A DNA stretch of 64,000 nt from Typha latifolia (taxonomy: Eukaryota; Streptophyta; Magnoliopsida; Poales; Typhaceae). The notes beneath the pieces are model-generated. The model was given only the letters and a program-made list of their open reading frames with translations, did no database searches and had not been told where the DNA came from. The stretch covers positions 2,175,001 to 2,239,000 of the forward strand of contig CM034110.1 of the NCBI GenBank assembly GCA_019914945.1, in the 5' to 3' direction. Numbering within the stretch: the stretch's first letter is position 1; each line of letters starts with the position of its first letter. Positions 25,619 to 35,348 of the stretch are shown here, one piece after another. The position numbers and the translations under genes are program-made.

Positions 25619-25766
25619 CCTGCTCTGATACCAATTGATAAGCTCTAATACTAATTTGATAGGTTCTCGATACCAAAGATAGGCTACGCAACGTGATACC
25701 AAATAATAAGCTCTAATACCACTTTGATGGGCTCTGATACCAATTTGGTGGGCTCTGATACAACTT
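25619..25766 (-). repeat. Second array of reiterated primer-binding sites
   Basis: GCTCT(G/A)ATAC(C/T)A-type cores start at 25622, 25642, 25710, 25731 and 25752; the last three are 21 bases apart. Between them lies the same LTR-end-like stretch (TCGATACCAAAGATAGGC) seen at 15104-15130. The order and spacing match the array at 15081-15207, so the structure predates the separation of the two copies. Confidence 0.85.
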
Positions 25767-26283
25767 TGATGGAGTCTTGTACGAAAAGGTCGTCTACGGA
25801 ACAATTCCCTTAAGATCTGAATTTTTTATAGAAAATAGTCCGTGCAACCGTGGGAAAATATTCATCAAATATTCTCCTTTAGTCAAAAAATTATGAAACT
25901 TCCTGATCTACAACTTTTGTATTTACGCCCTTTGTAGATTCAAAATGTAACTAGGACGAAAATATGGAATAACGTGGGTGATGGATGGGTACGGAGATGG
26001 AGGTAGATGGTGGATATGATTAAGGGATATAGATGAAGGGAACGAAGTGGTCGAGATCCCAAAGAAGAGTGGTGGCTCGACAGTCGAGGGAGATTAGAAG
26101 TTAGGAGAAACCTTGCCAATGATAGAGGTGGAAGGATGGTGAAAGGCAACCCCACCTGATGCAGGCGTTCGCAAGGGCTTTTGAACGCGACCCCACCTGC
26201 GTTCGAATGCGACTTACAGAAATTTTATTTTAATGAAAATAAACAACTAATGAAGTAAAAAAAGATCCTAACTAAATGTATCA
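25767..26283 (-). repeat. Family II LTR with internal deletion
   Basis: It starts TGATGGAGTCTTG and ends AAATGTATCA, but at about 26145 it skips from the R/U5 side straight to the distal palindrome cluster (AAAGGCAACCCCACC), losing the TATA region. Confidence 0.83.
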
Positions 26284-26843
26284 CCTCCGTTGTTCCGTGA
26301 CAATCAAAGTATTGTTCAACTTGAAACACCAATCTTTTGGATTTTCGCCTTAGAATTTTGGAAAGTCCAAGCATGCGGTTCTCCCCCGAATAGCATTGTC
26401 GGGTTCGTGAAAGATCCTTGGTTTAGGTCTGAACATTTGCGCATGTTGATATCCTTCTCTAAATCCTCGAGCATGTCCATCACTATCTCCGAAGGGATCA
26501 ACCTCATCCTCACAGTGCCAATCCTCATCTTCGATAAAGTGCACTAGTGCCGCTCGCCTCTCGGGTTCCACCATCGCCGATCTTAGGTTTTGTAACGGAG
26601 GTGGGGGATGATGTATAGGCATAGGTTAAAAAGGATCATTGACACTAGCATGTCGCACTTGGACATATTCACACCCATGGACATTGGTTGACTCGGTCAT
26701 GTCGTGGTCGCTCCAAAGGAATCGGCCTCACGGTTAGGGTTATCGTGGGTTGAGTCTTCCCTTGTCAGTGTGCTCTCCATTGGTCTCCTTGTCGATGTCA
26801 TCTTTCTTGTTTCAACCATTAATGGAGGTCTAAGGTTCGTCTA
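26284..26843 (-). pseudogene. Family II Gag N-terminal fragment
   Basis: Minus-strand translation includes PEPRIFHEPDNAIRGRTACL near 26400 and HHPPPPLQNLRSAMVEPERR near 26600, followed by the leader with VETRKMTSTRRP-like sequence near 26800. It stops at 26284 against an LTR end. Confidence 0.82.
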
Positions 26844-26855
26844 GCTCTAATACCA
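26844..26855 (-). promoter_or_regulatory. tRNA-iMet primer-binding site
   Basis: GCTCTAATACCA gives TGGTATTAGAGC on the minus strand, one base inside the LTR beginning at 26857. Confidence 0.78.
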
Positions 26856-26856
26856 A

Positions 26857-27589
26857 TGATAGGGTTCTATGGTACCAAAAGATAGAACCGTAACTCCTTA
26901 TTCTACATTTTTTGTATTTAATCCCTTCATAGATTCGAACAGCAACTGGGACGAAAATATGATATATTGCGAATGATGGTGGTGGTGACGGGTGGAGTGG
27001 AAGTTATGGTTATGGATGATAATAGAGATGAGGGTGGATGGGTGATGTTGTTTAAGGGATAAAGACGAAGGGGAATAAGTGGTCAAAATCTCAAAGAAGA
27101 GGGAGGACTCGACAGACGAGGGAGATTAGAAGTTAGGAGAGACCTTGCCAACGGTAAAGGTGGTAGGTTGGTGTAGAGGGAGGAGGGAGATTAGGGTAGA
27201 GAGATGATAGAGAGGCAAGAAACTAATATTCTAATAGCATAATGAATTTGGCTGCCATTCACACATTTATAGAGGCTAGCTAACAAGCCAAAATACAATT
27301 ATTAACCCTAATTCCAGAAGATTCTCGCCGATCGCGTTTGAATGTGTCCGATCGCGTTCGAACGCACAAAAGGCGTTCTTTGTATGTGCGAACGTGATGC
27401 ATGTGTTCGAACACGCCCGACTATGTTTGAACGCAGATTTTGCATTCTCTATTTTTATGAATCTAATGCAAGTGTTCGCAGGGGCATTCAAAGCGACCCC
27501 TTCCACGTTCAAACGCGACCTACAGAAATTTTATTTTAATAAAAATAAATAACTAATGCAATAAGAAAAGATCCTAACTAAATGTATCA
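26857..27589 (-). repeat. Family II LTR (5' LTR, outermost of the tandem series)
   Basis: It starts TGATAGGGTTCT and ends AAATGTATCA. The right neighbour is a plus-strand family I fragment, so the tandem family II series ends here. Palindrome cluster at about 27325-27510. Confidence 0.86.
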
Positions 27590-28006
27590 TGGCAATAATT
27601 ATCCACTTACGAGCGTGAAATGCTACCAATTCTGCACGCCGTTACCAAATGGCGACCCTACTTGATTGGCCGACGATTTACTATCCGCAAAGACCAACGT
27701 AGCTTACCCTACTTCATGGAGCAACGTGTGCACACCCCAGCACAACAACGGTGGGTCACTAAACTCCTTGGACATGACTTCGAGCAAGTCTACAAAAAGA
27801 GGATCAAGAACTGAACTACCGATGCCCTTTCACGCCAACCGGACGCAAGCAAGCTCACTTCCTTTTCAGCACCAACCTTTCCTCAATTTTTAGATCTGTG
27901 GGAAGCTAGTGCGCAGGATCAAGTCATGGAGGAGCTCGAGTCAGAATTCAATGATCACTTCCCTAATTTCACACCTTGAGGATAAGGTTGCGGAAGCATG
28001 GTGGAT
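27590..28006 (+). pseudogene. Family I type B fragment: RNase H end joined to element 3' end
   Basis: The plus strand encodes the end of RNase H: YEREMLPILHAVTKWRPYLIG near 27610, RTDQRS-like near 27690, QRVHTPAQQRWVTKLLG near 27730, then LTSFSAPTFPQFLDLWEAS near 27860 and MEELESEFNDHFPNFTP followed by a stop near 27978. Integrase and chromodomain are missing at the same place as in element B (MEELKPEFKDRFTNFKP). The 3' internal end GGTTGCGGAAGCATGGTGGAT precedes the LTR at 28007. The 5' part is lost at 27590. Confidence 0.85.
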
Positions 28007-28905
28007 TGATATGATTCAGACTTCACTGATGTCGTTTTGAGCATATATACACTTGAGGGGTGTCTTTTATTTTTATTTTAATATTTATTTTATAGAAAAA
28101 TAAGTTTTCTGTAGGTCGCGTTCAAACGCGGGTGGGTGCATTCAAACGCACTTGCGAATGTTTGCATCAGGTTCACAAAATGTGTGTTCGAACGCGATCG
28201 GGCACGTTCGAACGCTTGCATTAGGTTCGTATCGATAGAAAACGCCTTTTGTGCGTTCGAACGCGTTCGACCCCCCATTCGAACGCGGCCGGCAAAAATC
28301 CACTATTTCTAGGGTTAATAATTGTCATTTTTAAATTGTTTGGTTAGCTTTTTAAGATGTGAATGGCAACGAAAAATGAATTATTGAATGAATTGACTTT
28401 TTTCCCTAATCTTCTTGTTCTCCTTCTCTCTCGTTCTCTTATTCCACAGCTCCATAGCTTCTAGCCTCCCTCAACCGGCCACTCACCCTAGTCTCTTAGG
28501 GGCGGGCGGCCCACTCCTCCCCATTCTTCAAATCTCTCTTCCCTTGCCCTAACCCTTTCATCATCCATAATCCCACCATCACCACCTTACTCACCGGTGC
28601 CACCCCATTACCGTCGGCCTACCACCTCCATAATCCACCTAGGATCTCATGCCTCCATCCATGGATCAATAGACAAATTCCCTAACGTTCGTCTACTTAT
28701 CTGACGATATCTTGAGATCTCGTTGTCCGATTTTCCTAAAATTAGATTCGTTGGAGAGCTCTTTCCCAAAGCAACAGCTACCAAAAGTTTATGTTGATCC
28801 GACAACTATAATTTCTGGAATCCTCTTCCAAAGTTCTGTGCCAGATCATGTCCAGATGTGAAAACAGGGATAGATCAAGCTTTAGCCCAAGGGGAGATCG
28901 TATCA
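28007..28905 (+). repeat. Family I LTR (3' LTR of the truncated type B copy)
   Basis: It starts TGATATGATTCAG and ends GGAGATCGTATCA, in plus orientation. The palindrome cluster is at about 28105-28290. The right neighbour is a minus-strand family II-like protease fragment. Confidence 0.88.
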
Positions 28906-29309
28906 ACTTCCCGCCTTCAACTTCATGTCATCACTAATTGCTACATCAAACATTATTGTCGACTCCTCTTCCAATCCAACCGCTCGACCAACTGTTGATC
29001 TAAGAAGTTATGTGTACTCCCCAAATCCATAAGAAAATGTACACATCACTTCTTGATCAAGCCATCCAGTCAAAGAGTTTACAATACGGTGGTACCCGAG
29101 TACGCATATAAAGAGATCTTTTCCAGTATATCTTCCTCCTTGCACTCTTCTTGGTTCAGCTCTTGATTCACTTTTGGGCAGTCTTCCTCAGCAGCAACAT
29201 CCTCTTTGAAGTCCTCTTGACCAACAATGAGCATTATGCTACCGTAGCTCACATGCAGTAGTGTTCGGATATGAAACACTCATCACATTGAAAGCAAAGA
29301 CCCTTAGCC
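28906..29309 (-). pseudogene. Divergent gypsy Gag/protease fragment
   Basis: The minus strand shows an acidic linker (EEDCPKVNQELNQEECKEED near 29150), ISLYAYSGTTVL near 29095 and a protease-like DLGSTHNFLDQ near 29015. It resembles the family II Gag-protease linker (HAYSGTSTPRTLQV) but is clearly more divergent, so it may be a third subfamily. Truncated both sides. Confidence 0.7.
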
Positions 29310-30060
29310 CTTCAAAATCTGAATTTATTGCAGGAAGCAGTCCGCGCAACCGAGGGAAAATATTCACCAAATATTCTCCAGTAGTCAGAAAATTATGAAA
29401 CCAAGTGGAATCAATCCATAACTTCCTGGTCTACGTTTTTTTTTACACCCTTCATAGACTAGGATGAAAACATGATATATTGCGGATGATGGTGGTGGTG
29501 ATGGGTGTGGAGTGGATGTTAGGGTTATGGATGATACTGGAGATGAGGGTGGATAGGTGATGTTGTTTAAGTGATTAAGACGAAGGGAAAGAAGTAGTTG
29601 AGATCCCAAAGAAGAGGGAGGACTCGACAGATGAGGGAGATTAGAAGTTATGAGAGACCTTGTCAACGGTAGAGCTGGTAGGTTGGTGAAGAGGGAGGAG
29701 GGAGATTAGATTAGAGAGATGATAGAGAGGCAAGAAACCAATATTTCAATAGCATAATGAATTTGTCTTCCATCCACACCTTTATAGAGGCTAGCCAACA
29801 AGACAAAATATAATTATCAGCGCTAATTCTAGAAGATTCCCATCGATCGCATTCGAATGCACAAAAAGTGTTCTCTGTATGTGCGAATGCGATGTAGGCG
29901 TTCGAACGTGCCCAACCGCGTTCGAACGCACATTTTGCATTCTCTATTATTGCGAACCTGATGCATGCGGTCGCAAGGGCGTTCGAACGTGACCCCTTTT
30001 GCGTTTGAACGCGACCTATAGAAATTTTATTTTAATGAAAATAAACAACTTATGCAATAG
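29310..30060 (-). repeat. Family II LTR lacking both ends
   Basis: It matches family II LTRs from CTGAATTTATTGCAGG to ACAACTTATGCAATAG. Neither the TGATA nor the TATCA end remains. Palindrome cluster at about 29845-30025. Confidence 0.83.
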
Positions 30061-30895
30061 AGGCTGAAATATATCATTCATAAGACCTTAAAAAGTAGCT
30101 GGAGCATTGTGTGACCAAAAGGCATCACCCAAAACTCACAATGCTTGTCCAAAGTTCGAAATGCAGTCTTGTGCATATCTACTGGGTGAACTCTAATTTG
30201 ATGATACCAGACCCTCAAGTCAAGCTTGTTAAATATAGTCGCCCCTGCAAGCTCGTCCAGCAACTCCTCTATAACCAGAATGGGATACCGGTCCTTGATG
30301 CTAATAGCATTTAGTGCTCGATAGTCGACACAAATATGCCATGTCCCATCCTTTTTTTGCACCAATAGCACGGGCGATGAGTAAGAGCTATGACTTGATT
30401 GAATGAGGCCTTGCTCCAATATCTTGGCTACCATCTTCGAGATAACTTCCTTTTGCATATGTGGATACCGATATGGCCTCATATTCGCCGGTGCAGCCCT
30501 GGACACAATCTCTATGCAGTGGTCTGTTGTTCTCCTTGGTGGCAACTCCTTTGGTTCGTCAAACAATCCAGCAAATTTGTCTAATAAATTAGACAACTCT
30601 ATGGTAGTATCTGGACTCATTTGAGGCTCGTCTCCTGCTTGTCCTAACTGTAGAAGATAAACCAAATCACTCGCACATTGCAGCCCCACCATCGACTGCA
30701 TCGTAGGAATCAACTGAGATTGAATGCCATGAAGCCGCACATCTTTGTTTCCTTGCTTAAATTGCATCCACATGCTTCGAAAATCAAAATTGATAGGTCC
30801 CAAGCTTTGTAACTACTGAGTGCCAAGGGCAATGTCCGCTCCTCACATCGCCAACGGATTCAAGTCCACAATGATGTCGTGTCATTGCACCCGAA
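30061..30895 (-). pseudogene. Family II protease-end/RT fragment
   Basis: Open on the minus strand for 241 codons from 30803: FDFRSMWMQFKQGNKDVRL, the pre-RT linker (TTIELSNLLDKFAGLFDEP), RPYRYPHMQKEVISKMVA near 30470, ICVDYRALNAISIKDRYPI near 30330, LDLRVWYHQIRVHP near 30210. It ends near 30078 before the FFDD motif. The 5' side is cut at 30895 by the outer end of element A. Confidence 0.85.
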
Positions 30896-31869
30896 TAATA
30901 CGATCTTCTCTTTGGGGCTAAGGCTCTGATACCAGCTTGATACGATCACGCCTTTTTGATAAAGGGTCGATCTCTTCCAATTCTTGATTTGGACTAGATC
31001 TGGCACGGAACTTTGAAATAAGATCCCAAAATGTTCCGCCGTTGGATCAATGTGAAATTTTGATATGTTGTCGCCCTAGAAAAGAGCTTTCCAATAAATC
31101 AAGTTTCAGGCGAATCGGAGTTGAGGATCTCGAGATACCGTCCGATTAGTGGACGAACATCAGGATGCTATGTTTTGGATCCGTGGATGGAGGCACGGGA
31201 TCCTAGGTAATGATGGTTGGTGGAGGACCGGCGTTAATGTGGTGGCACCGGTGAAAAGTGATGGTGGATGGGTTGTGGTTGATGGAAGGATTAGGGCAAG
31301 TGTGGGATAGATTGGACGAAAGGGGAGAAAAGGGCCACCCCTAAGGGACTAGGGTGATTAGCCGGACGAGGGAGGTTAGAATCGGCGTTGCCGGGGATTG
31401 AGAGAACGGGAGCGAAGAAGACGAAGGAGGCAAGGCAAAACTCAATCTCAATAATCAATCCTAATTTTGGTTGCTCTACACATCCTTTTATAAGCTAACC
31501 AACAACTCACATTAACCCTAAAACATAATTTTCGCCGACCGCGTTCGAACGCACCGAATTAGCTCTTCTAGACTTGCAAACGCGATGCAGGCGTTCGAAC
31601 GCATGATCGAACATGCCTGTCGGTATTTGCGAATGCAATGCAGGCGTTCACAGTGCGTTCGAACGCACCGCGTTCGAACGCACAGTACATTCTCTTCACC
31701 ACGTTCACAACCCCGTTCACAAACCGCGTTCGAACTCACTCCACCCGCGTTCGAACGCGACTTACAGAAAACTTATTTTAATAGAAATTAAACACTAAAA
31801 CATGAAATAAAAACACTCCTAAAGTGAATCCATGCTCGAGACGACGTCGGTGAAGTCCGAATCGTATCA
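30896..31869 (-). repeat. 3' LTR of element A with U5-side extension
   Basis: The usual terminus TGATACGATCACGCC is at 30938 and the other end (CGAATCGTATCA) at 31869. To its left, 30896-30937 holds a primer-binding-site copy (GGCTCTGATACCA at 30922-30934) and AATACGATCTTCTC, matching 35310-35351 of the other LTR. Palindrome cluster at about 31545-31765. Confidence 0.87.
31486..31492 (-). promoter_or_regulatory. LTR TATA box (element A, 3' LTR)
   Basis: TTTTATA on the plus strand reads TATAAAA on the minus strand, in the setting CTTATAAAAGGATG. It lies downstream of the palindrome cluster in LTR orientation and is at the same place in the other family I LTRs. Confidence 0.65.
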
Positions 31870-31896
31870 ATCCACCACGCTTCCGCAACCTTGTCC

Positions 31897-34800
31897 TCAA
31901 GGTTTGAAGTTCGGAAAGCGATTCATGATATCTGACTCTAGCTCCCAGGTAGACTCGTCAGTAGGTTTGCCCAGCCACTCAATTAGCACTTCAGTCTCTA
32001 ATCTGGTCCCATGGCGTCTTCTCCTACGGTCTAATACTCGGACCGATTCAGTGGGGCCATCCTCCTTCATTAGTTCGGGTAAGGCCGAACCCACCACCTG
32101 GTTAGGCCCGATCTGGGCCTTCAATGCTGATACATGGAATACCGGATGTATCCGGGTTCCTTGAGTAGGTCCAACCGGTAAGCTCTTTGGACCGATTCGT
32201 TGTAGCACTCGGTACGGACCGTAGTACTTGTAACCCAACTTTTGGTTCAAAATTGGTCTGAATGTGGATTGCCGATACGGTTGAGGTCGAACGAACACCA
32301 ATTGTTCCACCTCAAATTCTCGCTCACGTCGGCCTTTGTCATGAGTTTGCTTCATGCGGTTTTGGGCTGTGGCTAGGTGAGTCTTGAGCAGTCTCAATGT
32401 TTCATCTCGATCAGCAAGCTCGAAGTCAAGCTCGGTCCTATCCGCCGCCGCGAGTCTATCGTAGGCACGCAAGACAGGGGGAGTGCGCCCATAAACCGCC
32501 TCAAAGGGGGTCATGTCGATGCTAGAGTGATGAGCCGTATTGTATGACCACTCAGCCCATGGAAGGAATTTGACCCAATCACTTGGTCGTTCCGCCACAA
32601 AGCATCGCAAGTATTGCTCCAGTCCGCGATTCACCACCTCGGTTTGGCCATCTGTCTCGGGGTGATAAGCTGAACTCAGGTTGATTTGAGTCCCTTGCAA
32701 TCTGAAGAACTCGGACCAAAACTCACTGATGAAGATGCGATCCCGGTCTGACACGATCGTCCTAGGCATCCCATGCAAGCGTGCCACTTCCCGAACAAAA
32801 ATTTCAGCAACCCTTTTTGCTGAAAACGGGTGAGACAATGTTATTAAATGAGCATATTTGCTCAGTCTATCCACCACAACCAACACCACCGATTGTCCCC
32901 GAACCTCCGGCAGCCCCTCGATGACGTCCATGGAGATATCCTCCCAAATACGCTCTGGTATAGGTAGTGGTTGTAGCAGCCCGCTAGGCTTGAGTGCTTC
33001 CGATTTGACTCGTTGGCAGATTTGACATTCACGCACATACTTCTTCACGTCCGTCTTCATCGCTGTCCATGTACAGTTTTGGGCCAGCCGCTTGTAGGTA
33101 CGTAATACCCCTTCATGCCCTGCTATAGGAGTATCATGGAAGTGTGCCATCAATAGTCTCCGTAGCTCTTCGTTCCGGGGTACCTTGATTCGCCCGCACT
33201 CTAGTACTAACCCATCGCGCTCCTCGTGCTCGGGGTGGCTTGAGGGGTTCTCTCTCAACTCCTCTATGAGTTGGACCAGCTCACTATCCTCTGCACTAGC
33301 TCTCCGCAGATCTGAGAAGAAAGGAAAGGTGGGCGCCGAGAAAGAAGCGAGCTCCCTTGCAACCCCTTCATTTGGAAGTTCAAGTAGCGGTTGGCTTCCA
33401 TCTAGCAGCACTCTCTTGTCATTTCTCCAAAACGTCAATGTGAGGCTTGTAAAATCAAATGTCACGGGCCCCAAGCTTCGAAGCCATTGGGTCCCCAAAA
33501 CAATATCGGCACCTTGCAAGGCCAATGGATAAAGATCTAATGTGAAAGTTTGGCCTTGCACCTTCAATTCTGCACCTCCACAAATAGAATCCGCTCGCAA
33601 TGTGGTGCCATCTCCGATCGTCACATCGAACCCTTCCGTGGGTTCCGACTCGAGCCCAATCTTCCTAAGGAGCCTCTTGTCAATGAAGTTATGGGTGGAC
33701 CCGGTGTCAATCAAGATTCTCACTCTGGTTTTCTTGACTACCCCGTTCTCCCGCAAGGTCTTTGGCGTAGCTGTCCCCGAATAGGCGTGGAGGGAGATTT
33801 CGGCTATCATGTCCTCCACGGGTTGCTCCTCAGTTTCTTCTCCTTGATGTCCAGCCACATCTGTACCTTCAGCTGCAAACTCATCCTCCGCTTCCTCCAA
33901 TCCATCGATTAGCATCACCGATCCCATCGGTTTAGCGCAGCGATGCCCGGGTACAAACTTCTCATCACAACGGAAGCATAGGCCCTTGGCTCTTCTTTCT
34001 TCTACTTGGGCTGGTGTGAGTGCTTGTCCCGGACGTGCATACTTCACATCTTGGGATGGCTTCAAGGGTGCTCGAGGAGGTACCACTGTAGCAGCAACCC
34101 TTGGTACTCCGATAGTATTTCCCGCCGCTATGTTTGGTTGAGCTTGATTGTGGCTTCCTTGGCTCATCCAACTCTGTTTCAAGTGTATCTTCATGGCCCT
34201 ATGTTTGTCTTCCATAAGCACCGCATCTTCGAAGGCCTCCTTTAAGGTTCTAGGCCTTAAAGCCCTCACATCGGCTTGTATGTCACCTCGCAACCCGGAG
34301 ATGAAGGTGCTGCGAAGTTGCTGATCCGTCCATGGTGGATGACATTGGCTACTAATTTTCTCAAATTCTTCTTGGTATGACCCAACCGTGGTCTTTTGCA
34401 CCGTCTTTGAGAGGAGAGCATCAAAGTCTTCATATCCCGATGCTCCAAATCGTCGTGTGATATCGGCACAAAATTCAGCCCAAGTTTCGATAGCTTCAGT
34501 GGCATTGGCTGCTCGAAACCAATGAAGCGCCGCATCCTCAAGGTGGAAGCTCGCAAGCGTCACCTTGTACTCTTCCGCCGTTCCTTGGTATGCAAAGAAT
34601 TGCTCCGCCCTATACAACCAATCAATCGGGTCGTCACCTTTGAACTTGGGGAATTCGAGACGCACGACTTGTCCACGGATGCCATTGTCTCGTTCCGGAT
34701 CATGTCCTTGTCTAACTGGGGGAGGATGCACCATGAAGGGTTGATGATCCCTCCTTCGGTTTTGATTAACTTGTTGTGGTTCCGGATCGTATTGACCCGC

Positions 34801-35226
34801 CCACGGATCTTGATCTCCAAGGCGGTCTCCATAGTGGCTCACCCGTCGGATGGGTTCACCTACAATTGGACCTGGTGTAACCATCCTTACTTGCCTCTGC
34901 CCATAGGGTGGTGGTAGCAGCGGCTCTTGTGGTTGCAAAGGCTGACCCGGTGGCGGTGGGTTCAAGGGGGTGGACTCGCGTCGTGGGGTCGATGGTGCTT
35001 TCCCGTTCGCCCGTAGTTCCCGCATCATCTCCATCATCATCTGGTTGTTGATGGCCAATTGCTCTGAAATAGACCCCAACATGGCTTGAACGCTGGGTTC
35101 TTCCGTATTCTGATTAGATCGGGCGGTTCCACGGGTGGAAGTCCTTGCAATCGTTTCTCCCTCCTCTATTGGGAGAATCTCTTCTTCATCATCTCGCCGT
35201 GCAGCCATGGATCTGGTTGTCGTCAT
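31897..35226 (-). CDS. Gag-protease-integrase-chromodomain polyprotein lacking RT and RNase H
   Basis: One uninterrupted 1109-residue frame starting MTTTRSMAARRDDEEE. Residues 1-400 are Gag, with the core FPKFKGDDPIDWLYRAEQFF; the zinc knuckle CFRCDEKFVPGHRC is near 415; the aspartic protease motif ILIDTGSTHNF is near 507. At about 610-625 the protease end (LLDGSQPLLEL) passes straight to ELASFSAPTFPFF, the segment that follows RNase H in related copies. Integrase follows: HDTPIAGH and CQIC (zinc-binding, near 690 and 735), catalytic D in MDVIEGLPEV, D in VSDRDRIF and E in QTEVVN, the last two separated by exactly 35 residues, as the D,D(35)E signature requires. The C-terminus is a chromodomain (EVLIEWLGKPTDESTWELES). 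All visible catalytic residues of protease and integrase are intact. The missing RT means it could not copy itself alone. Whether it is expressed cannot be told from sequence. Confidence 0.93.
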   Translation of the reverse strand: MTTTRSMAARRDDEEEILPIEEGETIARTSTRGTARSNQNTEEPSVQAMLGSISEQLAINNQMMMEMMRELRANGKAPSTPRRESTPLNPPPPGQPLQPQEPLLPPPYGQRQVRMVTPGPIVGEPIRRVSHYGDRLGDQDPWAGQYDPEPQQVNQNRRRDHQPFMVHPPPVRQGHDPERDNGIRGQVVRLEFPKFKGDDPIDWLYRAEQFFAYQGTAEEYKVTLASFHLEDAALHWFRAANATEAIETWAEFCADITRRFGASGYEDFDALLSKTVQKTTVGSYQEEFEKISSQCHPPWTDQQLRSTFISGLRGDIQADVRALRPRTLKEAFEDAVLMEDKHRAMKIHLKQSWMSQGSHNQAQPNIAAGNTIGVPRVAATVVPPRAPLKPSQDVKYARPGQALTPAQVEERRAKGLCFRCDEKFVPGHRCAKPMGSVMLIDGLEEAEDEFAAEGTDVAGHQGEETEEQPVEDMIAEISLHAYSGTATPKTLRENGVVKKTRVRILIDTGSTHNFIDKRLLRKIGLESEPTEGFDVTIGDGTTLRADSICGGAELKVQGQTFTLDLYPLALQGADIVLGTQWLRSLGPVTFDFTSLTLTFWRNDKRVLLDGSQPLLELPNEGVARELASFSAPTFPFFSDLRRASAEDSELVQLIEELRENPSSHPEHEERDGLVLECGRIKVPRNEELRRLLMAHFHDTPIAGHEGVLRTYKRLAQNCTWTAMKTDVKKYVRECQICQRVKSEALKPSGLLQPLPIPERIWEDISMDVIEGLPEVRGQSVVLVVVDRLSKYAHLITLSHPFSAKRVAEIFVREVARLHGMPRTIVSDRDRIFISEFWSEFFRLQGTQINLSSAYHPETDGQTEVVNRGLEQYLRCFVAERPSDWVKFLPWAEWSYNTAHHSSIDMTPFEAVYGRTPPVLRAYDRLAAADRTELDFELADRDETLRLLKTHLATAQNRMKQTHDKGRREREFEVEQLVFVRPQPYRQSTFRPILNQKLGYKYYGPYRVLQRIGPKSLPVGPTQGTRIHPVFHVSALKAQIGPNQVVGSALPELMKEDGPTESVRVLDRRRRRHGTRLETEVLIEWLGKPTDESTWELESDIMNRFPNFKP

Positions 35227-35251
35227 TGGAAGCGCTTGTCCGAGGAAAGGT

Positions 35252-35348
35252 GGCTCTGATACCAGCTTGATACGATCACACCTCTGGCTATGGAGCTCTG
35301 ATACCAGATTGATACGATCTTCTCTTTGGGGCTAAGGCTCTGATACCA
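35252..35348 (-). repeat. Three primer-binding sites next to the 5' LTR of element A
   Basis: GGCTCTGATACCA occurs at 35252-35264 and 35336-35348, and GCTCTGATACCA at 35295-35306. Each is followed by a terminus-like T(G/T)(A/T)TACGAT (35268, 35310, 35352). On the minus strand each is TGGTATCAGAGC, complementary to the initiator tRNA-Met 3' end by the usual plant rule. The third site lies within the extended LTR. Confidence 0.87.

Noticed and set aside
33185..34917. Several plus-strand open frames of 80-130 codons
   Set aside because: They are antisense to the intact Gag-protease of element A and recur antisense to element B, so they are shadows of conserved coding sequence.
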